Shown here in pieces: positions 52,950 to 61,103 of a stretch of DNA of 64,000 nt. The notes beneath the pieces were generated by a model. The model saw only the letters and a program-made list of their open reading frames with translations. It was not told the DNA's origin and ran no database searches. Numbering within the stretch: position 1 is the stretch's first letter; every line of letters starts with the position of its first letter. Both the position numbers and the translations under genes were made by a program. Source of the DNA: Mycolicibacterium frederiksbergense (GTDB lineage: Bacteria > Actinomycetota > Actinomycetes > Mycobacteriales > Mycobacteriaceae); assembly GCF_029893345.1 (NCBI RefSeq), contig NZ_JARXVE010000004.1:1-64000 (forward strand), in the 5' to 3' direction.

Positions 52950-53854
52950 GGTGTATCACGCCGGGCTGGCTTGGGAGCCCCCAATGTCCGCCAGTCGGGA
53001 ACATCCGGCGGCATCCCGACCGGCCAGCGGTTTTCGTTGGCCGAAGCCCAATGCGCATGCCCGAGTTCGTGGATGTGAAACGCGTGGCGCAGCGCCTCGG
53101 TGAAGCCCATCGCATCGCTGGCCGCGTTGACCGAATCCTTGACCAGCAGGGCCGCCATTGTCGGGCGCTCGGCGATGCGCCGGGCGAATTCCAATGTCTT
53201 GTCCTCTAGTTCCTCGCGGGCGAAGACCTTTGACACCATGCCCAGCCGGTATGCCTCGTCGGCATCGATCGAATCACCGGTCAGCAGCAGTTCCTTGGCT
53301 TTACGCGCTCCGAATTCCCAAGGGTGGGCGTAGTACTCGACACCCGGCATTCCCATCCGCACCCCGACTACGTCGCTGAACTTGGCGTCATCGGCGGCCA
53401 CGATCAGGTCGCAGGCCCAGATCAGCATCAGGGCCGCGGAGATGGCGTTGCCCTGCACCTGGGCGATGGTGATCTTGCGAAGATCACGCCAGCGCCTGGT
53501 GTTCTCGAAGTAGAAGTGCCACTCCTGCAAGTAGGTTCGCTCGGCGACGCCGGCCGCGGTGGCACCGTGAGAGCGGAACGTGGGGTGCTGAGTGGGGCCG
53601 GGCGCACGTTCGGCCAGCGCCTCTTCGGAACCGAGGTCATGGCCGGCCGAGAAGTTCTTGCCACGCGCGGCCAGGATCACCACCCGGACCGTATCGTCGG
53701 CCTCGGCCCGGCCGAACGCCTCGTCGAGTTGCACCAGCAGAGTGCGGGACTGGGCGTTCTGCGCATCCGGACGGTTCAGCCAGATCCGGGCGATGCGTCC
53801 GTCATCGAGTGTCTCGTATTCGACCTGGCGGGCTGCGTCATCGGAACTGACCAT
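52946..53854 (-). CDS. Enoyl-CoA hydratase/isomerase-family protein
   Basis: The 302-residue crotonase-fold protein has RIWLNRPDAQNAQ, GKNFSAGHDL (oxyanion hole) and a second oxyanion segment QVQGNAIS, where most members have GxxxGGG. Catalytic Glu positions are not obvious, so hydratase activity is probable but not assured. ATG 53854 is chosen because a GAGGTGG ribosome-binding site precedes it; ATG 53869 lies before that site. It overlaps the SDR, and the pair probably acts on one CoA-linked substrate. Confidence 0.9.
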   Translation of the reverse strand: MVSSDDAARQVEYETLDDGRIARIWLNRPDAQNAQSRTLLVQLDEAFGRAEADDTVRVVILAARGKNFSAGHDLGSEEALAERAPGPTQHPTFRSHGATAAGVAERTYLQEWHFYFENTRRWRDLRKITIAQVQGNAISAALMLIWACDLIVAADDAKFSDVVGVRMGMPGVEYYAHPWEFGARKAKELLLTGDSIDADEAYRLGMVSKVFAREELEDKTLEFARRIAERPTMAALLVKDSVNAASDAMGFTEALRHAFHIHELGHAHWASANENRWPVGMPPDVPDWRTLGAPKPARRDTP

Positions 53855-53922
53855 GTCTGACCACCTCATCGGCAGGGTAGGTACTTAACAAACTGCACAC
53901 TACGTGTATCACGCACGTCGAC

Positions 53923-53962
53923 TCACACCGGTGCCACAGCTACCTTTCAGCAGCCTCACAGC
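53923..53962. promoter_or_regulatory. Four-unit PhoP-box-like array
   Basis: Four 7-bp units lie exactly 11 bp apart: TCACACC (53923), CCACAGC (53934), TTTCAGC (53945) and TCACAGC (53956). The published PhoP box is two TCACAGC units 4 bp apart. The array is about 75-110 bp before a TAATAT -10 box at 54022-54027 that serves the first small secreted protein gene. PhoP is encoded 15 kb away. Binding is inferred. Confidence 0.65.
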
Positions 53963-54021
53963 GGCGCCGCAGTCAGGCCCGGACAAGAATCGATCACACA
54001 GCTATTAACCCTTGTGGGGCG

Positions 54022-54027
54022 TAATAT
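54022..54027 (+). promoter_or_regulatory. Candidate -10 box for the first small secreted protein
   Basis: TAATAT in an AT-rich patch fits TAnnnT and would give a transcript start near 54034, with an 88-base leader before ATG 54122. Confidence 0.4.
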
Positions 54028-54121
54028 ATCGGTAACAGGCGGCACCATGGACAGCGGTGTCCACGCCATCGTTGCCCGGTGTTCAGCAAACTTGTCAGAC
54101 ACTGAAGAGAAAGCACGAGAA

Positions 54122-54526
54122 ATGGCCATAACCCCGCTCATAGCCCGCCGCTTCATCGTCGCCGCCGTCGCCGCTGCTGCCTTTGCGGCGGCACCCACGA
54201 TCACCGCGCTCACCGCTGCGCCGCAGACACTGGCCGACTGCCCGAATGGCGAAAGCCCAGATGTCAACACCGCGCAGTGCGTCCCGGATGTGACGCCGAA
54301 CGGCGTCCCGAATATGGTGCCGAACGCGCCATTCCAGGCCATACCCGGCAATCCGAACATACCGGGGGTAAACCTGCCTGACGCCGGCACCGGCACCATC
54401 CCATGCACCGGGGCGAACTCCGGTCAGTGCATCGGCCTGTCCGAGGAACAACAGGCCCAAGGACCGGCACCGGTTCCGCATTCGGTCGTGGGCGGCAGCC
54501 CTACCGTGACCGGGCACATCGGCTGA
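54122..54526 (+). CDS. Small secreted protein, tandem paralog 1
   Basis: The 134-residue protein has a signal peptide (FIVAAVAAAAFAAAPTITAL), then CPNGESPDVNTAQCVPD, a Pro/Asn-rich segment and the shared core IPCTGANSGQCIGLSEEQQAQGP, ending TVTGHIG. Four Cys remain in the mature part, probably two disulfides. Such proteins occur in mycobacteria, some annotated as intersectin-EH binding protein Ibp1, a name whose relevance I doubt. Function is unknown. ATG 54122 is favoured over an ATG at 54048 because the signal peptide then starts normally. PhoP-like sites lie upstream. Confidence 0.82.
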   Translation: MAITPLIARRFIVAAVAAAAFAAAPTITALTAAPQTLADCPNGESPDVNTAQCVPDVTPNGVPNMVPNAPFQAIPGNPNIPGVNLPDAGTGTIPCTGANSGQCIGLSEEQQAQGPAPVPHSVVGGSPTVTGHIG

Positions 54527-54572
54527 CCACCACCCGATCGCAGAGTCCGCACGGTATCCCCACCAGCGGTCC

Positions 54573-54578
54573 TAGACT
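54573..54578 (+). promoter_or_regulatory. Leaderless -10 box for paralog 2
   Basis: TAGACT lies six bases before GTG 54585, which has no ribosome-binding site; this fits a leaderless transcript. Confidence 0.5.
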
Positions 54579-54584
54579 GGCGCA

Positions 54585-54923
54585 GTGAAATTTCTTGCTG
54601 TGCCCGCCGCGCTGTCCGTCGCCGGCACCGGCTGCGCGCTGTTCTTGTGGCTGGGCGCGCCTGCCGCACATGCGACTTGTACATCCGGTGAGGAAGAGGA
54701 CGTCTACACGACCACCTGCACACCGTTCCTGGTGCCGAATTCACCATCCCCATTCGACGCAATCCCCGGTAATCCGGACATGGCGGCGGTAGAGCTGCCC
54801 GGCGGCGGCGGAGCCATCCCGTGCACCGGCCACAATGCCGGGGAATGCATCGGGTTGGCCGAAGAGGATCAGGCTGAAGGACCGCAACCCATTCCACGCT
54901 CGACAATCAGCGCCAGCCCCTAG
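54585..54923 (+). CDS. Small secreted protein, tandem paralog 2
   Basis: The 112-residue protein has a short signal peptide (VPAALSVAGTGCALFLWLGAPAAHA), the block CTSGEEEDVYTTTCTPFLVPNS and the core IPCTGHNAGECIGLAEEDQAEGP. It lacks the TVTGHIG tail of paralogs 1 and 3. The mature protein is about 85 residues and strongly acidic, with four Cys. Start GTG 54585. Function unknown. Confidence 0.8.
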   Translation: MKFLAVPAALSVAGTGCALFLWLGAPAAHATCTSGEEEDVYTTTCTPFLVPNSPSPFDAIPGNPDMAAVELPGGGGAIPCTGHNAGECIGLAEEDQAEGPQPIPRSTISASP

Positions 54924-55026
54924 CGTCGCGATAGGTTTCCCAGCTACCTGGTAGACCTAATGCAGATTCTTCCCAGCTTCCCTAGACTGCTCCCCGAACA
55001 CTGGAGTACCTACAGAAAGCGTGGCG

Positions 55027-55416
55027 ATGGCGACCTTCCCGTTCTCTATGCGACGACTGATCCTTGCCGGCGGATTTGCGGTCGCGGTGGCCGCCGCCCC
55101 GGCGATCACCGCCTTCGCCTTACCGATGTCGTCCGGCCCGGCGGTGGCCTGCCCGTCGGGCGAAGAAGAAGACCTCTACACCGGGGTGTGCGTCCCGCAC
55201 ACGGTGCCGAACTCCACCAGCTCGTTCAGCCCGATCGCCGGCAATCCCGATCTGCCCGCGGTGAACATGCCCGGCGGCGGCGGCTCGATCCCCTGCACCG
55301 GCGCCAATTCCGGCCAGTGCATCGGCTTGGCAGAGGAGGCCCAGGCGCAGGGGCCGGCGGTACAGGCGGAGTCAACGGTCAGCAGCAGCCCGACCGTGAC
55401 CGGCCACATCGGCTGA
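55027..55416 (+). CDS. Small secreted protein, tandem paralog 3
   Basis: The 129-residue protein has a signal peptide (MRRLILAGGFAVAVAAAPAITAFA), CPSGEEEDLYTGVCVPHTVPNS, the core IPCTGANSGQCIGLAEEAQAQGP and the TVTGHIG tail. It is closest to paralog 1 in the tail and to paralog 2 in the CxSGEEED block. ATG 55027 has an AGAAAG site about 8 bases upstream; GTG 55021 is too close to it. A TAGACT -10 box lies at 54984-54989. Confidence 0.82.
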   Translation: MATFPFSMRRLILAGGFAVAVAAAPAITAFALPMSSGPAVACPSGEEEDLYTGVCVPHTVPNSTSSFSPIAGNPDLPAVNMPGGGGSIPCTGANSGQCIGLAEEAQAQGPAVQAESTVSSSPTVTGHIG

Positions 55417-55449
55417 CAGCGTGTGGCGACCGGGGCCTCCCCGGTCGCC

Positions 55450-55455
55450 TACAGT
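55450..55455 (+). promoter_or_regulatory. Leaderless -10 box for the otsA operon
   Basis: TACAGT lies six bases before ATG 55462 of the small Rv3489-like gene. No ribosome-binding site is present, so the transcript is probably leaderless. Confidence 0.5.
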
Positions 55456-55461
55456 TGTTCC

Positions 55462-55626
55462 ATGGCTGCAAAATCTGATCCTGCCGACATCGACGACGTC
55501 GAACCGCTGGCCGATGTCACCGCCAATCAGGCCCGCCGCGTGGTGGCGACGTATGCCGTCGACGCCGACGAGTGCCGGATGTTCCTTTCGATGCTCGGCA
55601 TTGGGCCTTCGAAGATCGAGGCTTAG
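55462..55626 (+). CDS. Small conserved protein upstream of otsA (Rv3489-like)
   Basis: The 54-residue acidic protein (MAAKSDPADIDDVEPLADVT, then a helical VVATYAVDADECRMFLSML) has the size and place of Rv3489. Its stop codon is directly followed by the otsA ATG with no spacer, which suggests coupled translation. Function unknown; a regulator or partner of OtsA is possible. Confidence 0.78.
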   Translation: MAAKSDPADIDDVEPLADVTANQARRVVATYAVDADECRMFLSMLGIGPSKIEA

Positions 55627-57078
55627 ATGACCCCAGACGGCGGCCCCACCGCCGTCTCCGGTGATTCTGATTTCGTTGTCGTTGCCAACCGGTTGCCCAT
55701 CGACATGGAGCGGCTGCCGGATGGCAGCACAACCTGGAAGCGCAGCCCCGGCGGTCTGGTGACCGCTCTGGAACCGCTGCTCCGTAAACGCCGCGGCGCG
55801 TGGATCGGCTGGGCCGGCATTCCCGATGGCGGCGAAGAGCCCATCGTCGAGGAAGACCTTCGGCTCTACCCGGTGGAGCTGTCCAACCGAGACGTGGCGA
55901 ATTACTACGAGGGGTTCTCGAACGCCACGCTGTGGCCGCTGTATCACGACCTGATCGTCAAACCGGAGTACCACCGCGAATGGTGGGACTGCTACGTCGA
56001 CGTGAACCGGCGTTTCGCCGAGGCAGCGGCGCGGGCCGCCGCCCCGGGTGCCACGGTCTGGATTCAGGACTACCAGCTGCAGCTGGTCCCCAAGATGCTG
56101 CGCCAGCTGCGCCCCGACGTCACCATCGGTTTCTTCCTGCACATTCCATTCCCGCCGGTCGAACTGTTCATGCAGATGCCATGGCGCACCGAGATCGTCG
56201 AAGGTCTGCTCGGCGCCGATCTGGTCGGATTCCACCTGCCCGGCGGGGCACAGAACTTCCTGGTGCTGTCCCGCCGGCTGGCCGGGGCCAACACCACGCG
56301 GGCCTCGGTCGGCGTGCGGTCGCGCTTCGGCGAGGTGCAATATGGCTTCCGCACCGTGACCGTCGGGGCCTTCCCGATCTCGATCGACTCGGCCGACCTT
56401 GACGCCAAGGCGCGAAACCGCGTGGTGAGGCAGCGCGCCCGGCAGATCCGCGCCGAGCTCGGCAACCCGCGCAAGATCCTGCTCGGCGTCGACCGGCTCG
56501 ACTACACCAAGGGCATCGACGTGCGGCTGCGCGCGTTCTCCGAGTTGCTCGCCGAGCACCGGGTCAAACGCGACGACACCGTGCTGATTCAGCTGGCCAC
56601 GCCCAGTCGGGAGCGGGTCGAGAGCTACAAGGCGATGCGCGAGGACATCGAGCGCCAAGTGGGCCACATCAACGGCGAGTACGGCGAGGTCGGGCACCCG
56701 GTGGTGCACTACCTGCACCGGCCGGTGCCGCGGGATGAGCTCATCGCATTCTTCGTCGCCGCCGACGTCATGCTGGTCACGCCGCTGCGAGATGGGATGA
56801 ACCTGGTGGCCAAGGAGTACGTGGCCTGCCGCAGTGACCTTGGCGGCGCCCTGGTGCTGTCCGAATTCACCGGTGCGGCAGCCGAACTGCGCCAGGCCTA
56901 CCTGACCAACCCGCACCACCTCGAAGGCGTCAAGGACGCTATCGAGGCGGCGCTGGACCAGAGCCCCGAGGAGGGTAGACGGCGGATGCGGGCGCTACGC
57001 CGCCAGGTGCTGGCCCACGACGTCGATCGGTGGGCACGTGCATTCCTCGATGCGCTGGCCGAATCTAAATCGGCTTGA
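55627..57078 (+). CDS. otsA: Trehalose-6-phosphate synthase OtsA
   Basis: OtsA joins a nucleotide-activated glucose and glucose-6-phosphate to make trehalose-6-phosphate, a route to trehalose for osmoprotection and mycolate carriers. The 483-residue GT20 enzyme has [39 protein letters not shown] and [16 protein letters not shown], the usual sugar- and nucleotide-binding motifs. It matches Rv3490. Its 3' end overlaps the convergent mce4-associated gene by 14 bp. Confidence 0.97.
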   Translation: MTPDGGPTAVSGDSDFVVVANRLPIDMERLPDGSTTWKRSPGGLVTALEPLLRKRRGAWIGWAGIPDGGEEPIVEEDLRLYPVELSNRDVANYYEGFSNATLWPLYHDLIVKPEYHREWWDCYVDVNRRFAEAAARAAAPGATVWIQDYQLQLVPKMLRQLRPDVTIGFFLHIPFPPVELFMQMPWRTEIVEGLLGADLVGFHLPGGAQNFLVLSRRLAGANTTRASVGVRSRFGEVQYGFRTVTVGAFPISIDSADLDAKARNRVVRQRARQIRAELGNPRKILLGVDRLDYTKGIDVRLRAFSELLAEHRVKRDDTVLIQLATPSRERVESYKAMREDIERQVGHINGEYGEVGHPVVHYLHRPVPRDELIAFFVAADVMLVTPLRDGMNLVAKEYVACRSDLGGALVLSEFTGAAAELRQAYLTNPHHLEGVKDAIEAALDQSPEEGRRRMRALRRQVLAHDVDRWARAFLDALAESKSA

Positions 57079-57550
57079 TCTCGTTGATCAGCCAGTCCCC
57101 GTCAACCTTGCGGTAGTCGACCTGCAGCCGGCTGCCGTCATACAGCGGCTGTCGGGACTTATCGGTCACCGTGCGGTTCATGTACACCAGCACCGACCCC
57201 GAATCGCGCTGTGCCGCCATGACACCGACCCCGACGATGCTGATCTGGACCACGAGCTGACGCTTGCGCGCCTCCGGGATCACCTTCGCGGCGGCGTCCT
57301 GCTCGAACTGCTGCCGGAAGCCCGGGGTGAGCAGCGGATACGTCTCCATCAGACTGCGCTCGACGGTCTGGTAGTCGTAGCCGAACACCTTCGGGATCTG
57401 CTCGGCGGCCAGCTGTGGCAGTTCGGCCGATGCGGCCTGCTCGCCGCGCTGCGTCACTCGGTTCCAGTACAGCGCCCCACCGACGCCGGACAGCGCGACG
57501 AATGCCACGGTCAACAGGCCGATCACCAGGCCTACCAGCTTCGACCGCAT
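57065..57550 (-). CDS. Mce4-associated membrane protein (Rv3492c-like)
   Basis: The 161-residue protein has one N-terminal membrane helix ([21 protein letters not shown], about residues 5-25) and an extracytoplasmic Mce-associated (Mam) domain. Mam proteins are accessory or stabilising factors of Mce transporters. It is the last gene of the mce4 operon, and its start overlaps the preceding gene by one base (TGATG). Confidence 0.9.
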   Translation of the reverse strand: MRSKLVGLVIGLLTVAFVALSGVGGALYWNRVTQRGEQAASAELPQLAAEQIPKVFGYDYQTVERSLMETYPLLTPGFRQQFEQDAAAKVIPEARKRQLVVQISIVGVGVMAAQRDSGSVLVYMNRTVTDKSRQPLYDGSRLQVDYRKVDGDWLINEIKPI

Positions 57551-58233
57551 CAGTTGCCCCCATCAGGGTATTTGAGGTCATAACTGGACATATGCCCGTT
57601 GTCGTCCTCGTGCACGATGACCCTCAGCCGGTACGGCTGGGTCGGTGCGTTGACTCCGTCCAGATCGGTGACCGTGACCCGCACCGCCACCAGCACCGAG
57701 GCGTTCCGGGCGATCTCGTCGACCTTCTCCAGCGCCGCGCCGTTGATCACCGCTTCCGAGCTGGCATTGGTGTCGCGGAACAGCGCCTTGAGGTTGTCGA
57801 CGTTGCCCGGTTGGCTCATCATGTCGCGCAGAGGACCGCTGGTGCCGTCGACGAACCGGTTCACGCTGTCGTCGATGGTGTCCTGGGTGTAGCTGAACAT
57901 GTTCACCACGGTCTGCTTGGCCGTATCGACGAAGTCGCGGTTGCGGGCCTGCGCGGCATCGACCGCCCGTTTCTGATCGACCATGACGTAGGTCAGGCCA
58001 CCCAGCGCACCCGCTGCCACCGTCAGCACCGCGGCGGCCACGATGGCCACCGGCTTTGCGTGCGGGCGGCGTCGCGGCGGTGCCTTGAGCGGCGTGGAAG
58101 GCCGCGCCTTGACCGCCACCGGCTCAACCCGCACTTCGGTAGCGGTCGCCTCACCACCTGCCGGGCCTGCGGCCCGGGACGCGCGCCGACGCGCCGGCCT
58201 CGATTCCTGCTCTAAGGCCGTGTCTTCGATCAT
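57550..58233 (-). CDS. Mce4-associated membrane protein (Rv3493c-like)
   Basis: This 227-residue Mam protein has a long basic and Pro/Ala-rich cytoplasmic N-terminus (about 60 residues), one membrane helix (AIVAAAVLTVAAGALGGLTYV) and an extracytoplasmic domain. It is likely to support the Mce4 complex. It is joined to mce4F by a TAATG overlap and to the last gene by TGATG. Confidence 0.9.
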   Translation of the reverse strand: MIEDTALEQESRPARRRASRAAGPAGGEATATEVRVEPVAVKARPSTPLKAPPRRRPHAKPVAIVAAAVLTVAAGALGGLTYVMVDQKRAVDAAQARNRDFVDTAKQTVVNMFSYTQDTIDDSVNRFVDGTSGPLRDMMSQPGNVDNLKALFRDTNASSEAVINGAALEKVDEIARNASVLVAVRVTVTDLDGVNAPTQPYRLRVIVHEDDNGHMSSYDLKYPDGGN

Positions 58234-59906
58234 TAAGCCTGCCTTGGGTCCAGCATCAGGTCTACCCAGGTCTCCGCCGGTGCCAGATTGGCGGCGCCGG
58301 CTGCGTACACACCCGTGCCTCCGTCGGCGTCAGCGAAAACCCCACTGTGCTGATCGTAGGTGCCGACCCCAGGCGGGCTGGCCAGAGGTGGTGCCTCGGC
58401 CGGCAACACAGCCTCCGGAGCCGGCGCGGGCGGCGCCGGAGGTGTCCGGCCGTACGGCGGCACGATCTGATCCGGCGGCGCGAAGTACGGCCACGGCGCC
58501 GGCTGCGGCCCCGGCTTGTTCGGTGGGACCGGCAGCGGGAACGGTGCGTGCGGCGCGGGACCGGGTCCCGGCTCCACACCCGGAGGCAGCTGCACAGACG
58601 GCGGGCCCGGATCCGGGTCCACCTGCGGCGGGATCATCGGGAACTTGTTGGGCGGCAGGATGTTGCGCCCGTCCTCGATCGGCGTCCCGTACGGGACTGG
58701 CGGGCCACGCCAGGGGTTGCTGCCGAGCGGGATGTAACCGTTGGGGTCACGGCAGAGCTGGACGGTGGGCGCCCGCTTGCCGGGGAACTCCTGGCACGGG
58801 TAGTTGCGCGCACCGCGGACCACGGACGGGTCATTGGGTGCGGTCTTGCAGTACATGTCGGTCGGAAGCTCCCGCAGCGTCTCGTCCGCCGGGGACCGGA
58901 CCGCGGTCGGAGGGAGGAAACCGACGTTGCACGGCGGCGCGTCGCCCAGGTCGATCTTGAAGTCCAGTTTGGCGCCCTCGTCGAACGGTGCCCCGCCGGC
59001 GACGGTGCTCAGCGCCGAAATCAGCGCCGGGAAGATCACCAGCGCCTGTTCCAGTGACTTGCTGTAGATCACCCCGATCCGGCCGAAGTTGGCCAGGTTG
59101 GCCGCCAGCACCGGGAACGTCGGACGGATACCGCTGAACGCCGTGTTGGCCGCCTCGGTCGCGCCGGGCACGGTCTTGAGTGTGGTGCGCAGCTGCGGGT
59201 CGGCCCGGTTGACCTCGCCGGTGAACCGGGCCAGCCCGTCGGCGAGCGAACGGATGTTGTCACCGCTGCGCATCTGCGCTTCCAGGAACGGCCCAGCCTG
59301 GTCGATGAGCTTGGTGGTGTTGTCGTAGTTGGCATTCGCCTCGTCGATCAGCAGCCGTGACGACTCGATCAGCCGCGCCAGCTCGGGCCCGGACCCGTTG
59401 AACGCCTTGAACGTCTCACGCAGCAGATCCTGCAGCCGGCTGTTCCCGATACTGTTGACCAAGATCTCAGACTCATGCAGCAACCCGGCGATGTCCTGGC
59501 CGACCCGGGTGTTCTCCTGGGCGATGGTGGCACCGTTGCGCAGCTTGTTGCTCGACGCGTTCTCCGGTGGCACCAGGTCGATGTACTGCTCGCCGACCGC
59601 AGAGACACTCTTCACCGTGGCGGTGACGTTGTCCGGGATCGCGGTACTGCTGTTCAGGCGCATCCTGGCGACCACCCCGTCGGGTGCCAGCCCGACGGAT
59701 TCCACCCGTCCCACCGTCACGCCACGGTAGGTCACATTGGCGTTGTGGTAGATGCCGCCGCCGGCGACGAAGTCGGCGTTGACGTTGTAGGTACCGATGC
59801 CCACCGCGGCGGGCAGGTGCAGATAGAACGTCGAGATTGCACCGACGGTCAGCACCGTGACGATCCCGAAGATCATCAACTGCATACGAGTGAGCCGGTC
59901 GATCAT
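58233..59906 (-). CDS. mce4F: Mce-family protein Mce4F
   Basis: Mce4F is one of six periplasmic/outer-face subunits of the Mce4 sterol importer. The 557-residue protein has an N-terminal anchor helix, an MCE domain (about residues 38-115, with GVTVGRVESVGLAPDG), a long helical region that forms the import channel, and a Pro-rich C-terminal tail of about 150 residues (PPGVEPGPGPAPHAPF). It begins directly after the mce4E stop with no spacer. It corresponds to Rv3494c. Confidence 0.95.
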   Translation of the reverse strand: MIDRLTRMQLMIFGIVTVLTVGAISTFYLHLPAAVGIGTYNVNADFVAGGGIYHNANVTYRGVTVGRVESVGLAPDGVVARMRLNSSTAIPDNVTATVKSVSAVGEQYIDLVPPENASSNKLRNGATIAQENTRVGQDIAGLLHESEILVNSIGNSRLQDLLRETFKAFNGSGPELARLIESSRLLIDEANANYDNTTKLIDQAGPFLEAQMRSGDNIRSLADGLARFTGEVNRADPQLRTTLKTVPGATEAANTAFSGIRPTFPVLAANLANFGRIGVIYSKSLEQALVIFPALISALSTVAGGAPFDEGAKLDFKIDLGDAPPCNVGFLPPTAVRSPADETLRELPTDMYCKTAPNDPSVVRGARNYPCQEFPGKRAPTVQLCRDPNGYIPLGSNPWRGPPVPYGTPIEDGRNILPPNKFPMIPPQVDPDPGPPSVQLPPGVEPGPGPAPHAPFPLPVPPNKPGPQPAPWPYFAPPDQIVPPYGRTPPAPPAPAPEAVLPAEAPPLASPPGVGTYDQHSGVFADADGGTGVYAAGAANLAPAETWVDLMLDPRQA

Positions 59907-61103
59907 CTACGGCTTCCCATCGTGTTGTGTGGCAGTTCCCGCCGGGATCTTGAACGGATCGGCGGCTTGGCCGGACAGGTTGGCCATCGCACCGGTCAGG
60001 AAGTCCGGCGGGTTGATCACTTCGTTGAGGTGCTTCATGTTCGGATCGAAAGCCCCGGTGGTGAAGACCGACTCACCGAACCGGCGCAGGGTCAGGTCGA
60101 ACGTGACGAACACGTTCAGATAGTCGCCACGCACCGCCTGACGCAGGTACGTGTAGTGGAACGGGAAGGTCGGCAGAAACTCCAGGTCCTTGATGAAGTC
60201 ATCGGCGTTGTCGTTGAGCGCCTTGATCACCGGGTAGAGGTCCTTGAAGTCCGCCGCGAAATCATCCTTGGTCTGCGACAGCACCCGGGCGCCCACGTCT
60301 GCGAAGCTGCGCAGTGCGGTGAACGCGTCGACGATGTTGGCCCGGTTGTCGTTGAGCACCTTGAGCGCCGCGGGCAGGGTGTCCAGCGTGCGGCCCAGGT
60401 TGTCCTTACTCCGGGCCAGGATGGACGCGAAGCGGTTCAGCCCGTCGGCGGCGGCGATGATGTCGTTGGTCTGCTGGTCCAGCGACGCGGTGAGCTCGGC
60501 GAGCCGGGGTAGCAGACCGGCGAAGCTGCCCGAGCGTCCGGCCACCGCCGCGTACGCCTCGTCGGTGATGTCCTGCAGGGCACCAAGATTGCCCTTGTTC
60601 ACCACCACGCCCAGCGACGACAGCACTTCCTCTGTGGTCGGGTAGCGGCCGGTCTGCGCCAACGCGATGTTGGCGCCCTGGCGCAGTTGCCCCTGCTCCG
60701 GCTCGTTGGTCGGCGCCGCCAACTCAATGTGCTGTGAGCCCAGCAGCGAGGTCTGGGCCACCCGGGCAACAGCATTGGCGGGGAGCTTGACGTTGCCGTC
60801 CAGCGACAACTCCACCGCGGCGTAGAAGGTTCCGTCCGGACGCTGCACCGCATCCAGCCCGGACACGCTGCCCACGGTCACGTCGTCGACCATCACCGGC
60901 GAGTTCTGCGGCAAGGTCGCCACATCGGGCAACTGCACGTTGATGGTGAACGAACCAGGGCCGTGCCCGGCCGTACCCGGCATGTTGAGCGAGTTGAGAC
61001 CACCGAATTGGCAGCCGGCCAGTAACAACGCGCCGCTGCCGATGGCCAGCGTGCGGCCACCGAGCCGTGATGCCTTACGTCCCAAAGCGTTTCCCCTTAT
61101 CAT
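59907..61103 (-). CDS. mce4E: Mce-family lipoprotein Mce4E (LprN)
   Basis: The 398-residue protein starts with a lipoprotein signal (LAIGSGALLLAGCQFGG; lipobox Cys about residue 31), as expected for the E subunit of each mce operon, followed by an MCE domain (VMVDDVTVGSVSGLDAV) and a helical domain. It should be lipid-anchored and take part in cholesterol import. ATG 61103 shares ATGA with the mce4D stop. It corresponds to Rv3495c. Confidence 0.95.
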   Translation of the reverse strand: MIRGNALGRKASRLGGRTLAIGSGALLLAGCQFGGLNSLNMPGTAGHGPGSFTINVQLPDVATLPQNSPVMVDDVTVGSVSGLDAVQRPDGTFYAAVELSLDGNVKLPANAVARVAQTSLLGSQHIELAAPTNEPEQGQLRQGANIALAQTGRYPTTEEVLSSLGVVVNKGNLGALQDITDEAYAAVAGRSGSFAGLLPRLAELTASLDQQTNDIIAAADGLNRFASILARSKDNLGRTLDTLPAALKVLNDNRANIVDAFTALRSFADVGARVLSQTKDDFAADFKDLYPVIKALNDNADDFIKDLEFLPTFPFHYTYLRQAVRGDYLNVFVTFDLTLRRFGESVFTTGAFDPNMKHLNEVINPPDFLTGAMANLSGQAADPFKIPAGTATQHDGKP

